From: Mogibacterium sp.
GTDB taxonomy: Bacteria; Bacillota; Clostridia; Peptostreptococcales; Anaerovoracaceae
Assembly (NCBI GenBank): GCA_017432075.1
Contig: JAFRJV010000133.1
Span: 1 to 64,000, forward strand
Direction of reading: 5' to 3'
Length of the DNA stretch: 64,000 nucleotides
Shown here: piece after piece, positions 63,016-64,000 of the stretch
Layout: each line of letters starts with the position of its first letter
Numbering within the stretch: position 1 is the stretch's first letter
Translations under genes and position numbers: made by a program
The notes under the pieces: generated by a model
Database searches by the model: none
Seen by the model: the letters and a program-made list of their open reading frames with translations, nothing else
Told to the model about the DNA's origin: nothing

Positions 63016-63879
63016 ATGTTCAGGGAACTACCCGGTGATGGTGTAAAACACGAAATAGATGCATATATCATGGAATCTGTAAGGAACTTTGCCGCCGAAG
63101 GCATCGTTCCGAAGCTTGCCGTGATCAGAGCAGGAGACGATGACGGCCAGAAGTATTATGAAAATGCCATTCTCAGGCAGAGCGACGGATACGGCATCGA
63201 GACTCAGGCGATCAATTTCACCAGCAATATAGGGCAGGCTCTTGTCGAGGTAACACTGCAGGCTATCAACGAGGACGAGAGCGTACACGGAATCATACTG
63301 CTCAGGCCGCTTCCGGACGGTATCAACAGTGAAAGGCTTCGTACGATGCTCAACCCTGCGAAAGACGTGGATGCAATTACGGATATTTCGATCGCCGAAC
63401 TTTTCGCAGGTAAGGAAGACGCCTTTTTCGCATGCACTGCAGAAGCGTGCATGGAAGTAATGCGCTATCACGGCATAGATCCTTCCGGACGCAGGGTAAC
63501 TATTCTCGGCCGGAGCCTTACGGTAGGAAAGCCGCTGGCTATCATGATGCTCAACGCAGATGCGACAGTGACCGTATGCCACTCACGCACGCCTGAGGAA
63601 GATCAGATAAAGGCATGCAGGGAAGCGGACATCGTTGTGCTTGCCACAGGTCGCACACAGGCCTATGGAAGCAGGTATTTCAGGGACGGACAGATCATAC
63701 TTGATGTCGGTACGGGGACCGGCAGAGACGGAAAGATGCATGGAGATCTCGATATCGAAGAGATAAAAGAAGCAGGGGAGATAAGTGATCTCGCTTATAC
63801 ACCTGTACCGGGCGGCATCGGGAGAGTGACCACAGCGATACTGCTCCGAAATATTATCAAAGCCGCAAAGAAAGGGTAA
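63016..63879 (+). CDS. folD: FolD-like methylenetetrahydrofolate dehydrogenase, cyclohydrolase residues replaced
   Basis: A 287-residue FolD homologue. The NADP loop ILGRSLTVGKPLA and the C-terminal YTPVPGGIGRVT are intact, which supports dehydrogenase activity. The cyclohydrolase lysine of the YxxxK motif appears as Ala (YYENA, Ala 51), and the QLPLP glutamine is replaced (LLRPLP). The KDVDA aspartate remains. So the second activity may be lost and be taken over by a separate cyclohydrolase (FchA type). Translation starts with AAAGAAAT upstream. A partial gene begins three bases after the stop. Confidence 0.85.
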   Translation: MFRELPGDGVKHEIDAYIMESVRNFAAEGIVPKLAVIRAGDDDGQKYYENAILRQSDGYGIETQAINFTSNIGQALVEVTLQAINEDESVHGIILLRPLPDGINSERLRTMLNPAKDVDAITDISIAELFAGKEDAFFACTAEACMEVMRYHGIDPSGRRVTILGRSLTVGKPLAIMMLNADATVTVCHSRTPEEDQIKACREADIVVLATGRTQAYGSRYFRDGQIILDVGTGTGRDGKMHGDLDIEEIKEAGEISDLAYTPVPGGIGRVTTAILLRNIIKAAKKG

Positions 63880-63882
63880 GAA

Positions 63883-64000
63883 ATGGGATTCAGGTATTAT
63901 TACGCAGACAGAATACGTGAAAAGATGCCCGGATTCAAGGGCACAGATGAAGAACTTCAGGCGGCAATAGATGACATAAGTCTTCTGTATAATTCAGCTA
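63883..64000 (+). CDS. Unknown protein, 3' end beyond the window
   Basis: Thirty-nine residues are visible, starting MGFRYYYADRIREKMPGF. AAAGGGTAAG precedes the ATG, three bases after folD, which suggests the same operon. I do not recognise it from so short a piece. It has no signal peptide. Confidence 0.5.
   Translation, partial: MGFRYYYADRIREKMPGFKGTDEELQAAIDDISLLYNSA

Noticed and set aside
1..64000. CRISPR array, insertion sequence, integron or prophage
   Set aside because: No regular direct repeats with spacers, no transposase, integrase or phage structural genes were seen.

Overview
This 64 kb window looks like a chromosomal segment of a strictly anaerobic, low-to-moderate G+C Firmicute of class Clostridia. 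The reasons are an HrcA/CIRCE-controlled hrcA-grpE-dnaK-dnaJ operon, clostridial-type aspartate-family genes, butyrate kinase, and a full selenocysteine machinery including a SelD that is itself read through an in-frame TGA. Recognisable proteins hint at the Anaerovoracaceae / Eubacteriales Family XIII neighbourhood, but the genus cannot be fixed from sequence alone. I see no insertion sequence, prophage, CRISPR array or rRNA operon. Genes are dense and mostly housekeeping.

Layout. 0-7 kb: the 3' part of a large sortase-anchored Cna-B/SpaA surface protein, then a same-strand run of FNT-family channel, ATP-grasp ligase, alpha/beta-hydrolase esterase and a multi-spanning membrane protein with a C-terminal TIR domain. 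7-14 kb: heat-shock operon and Lon protease. 14-18 kb (minus strand): class A penicillin-binding protein and an aminotransferase. 18-26.5 kb: PLP-dependent desulfhydrase-like enzyme, membrane-anchored GH25 lysozyme, exonuclease III, a small unknown protein, S20, LepA, HemW, GlpK. 26.5-31 kb: asparaginase, tRNA-Glu(CTC), Rrf2 regulator, a solitary HaeIII-family endonuclease-like protein, a YitT-family membrane protein, a short-chain dehydrogenase. 31-41 kb: PutP with a structured leader, two tandem secreted cysteine-peptidase-like paralogues, a DUF1015 protein, a second aminotransferase, butyrate kinase, a uracil permease.

41-49 kb: selD (Sec-containing) converges on a thrC-ACT-lysR operon, which diverges from hom-lysC-asd; together these run from aspartate to homoserine and threonine, but no homoserine kinase is present. 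Between asd and the next gene lies 620 bp without a CDS, in which the minus strand folds into what looks like a ~350-nt structured RNA. 49-55 kb: hypoxanthine-DNA glycosylase-like protein, two small unknown proteins, larE, udk, a standalone LarC C-terminal domain, purine nucleoside phosphorylase, HD-domain protein, TSCPD protein and serine acetyltransferase. 55-59 kb: tRNA-Sec, selA, selB and a lipoprotein. 59-64 kb: Mrp/NBP35-type ATPase, potABC, a FolD homologue missing key cyclohydrolase residues, and the start of one more gene.

Two functional themes stand out. One is selenium: selD, tRNA-Sec, selA and selB are split between two loci 14 kb apart. The other is partial enzyme systems: LarC2 without LarC1, potABC without potD, thrC/hom without thrB, and an endonuclease without a methyltransferase. 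Any of the missing partners may lie outside this window.
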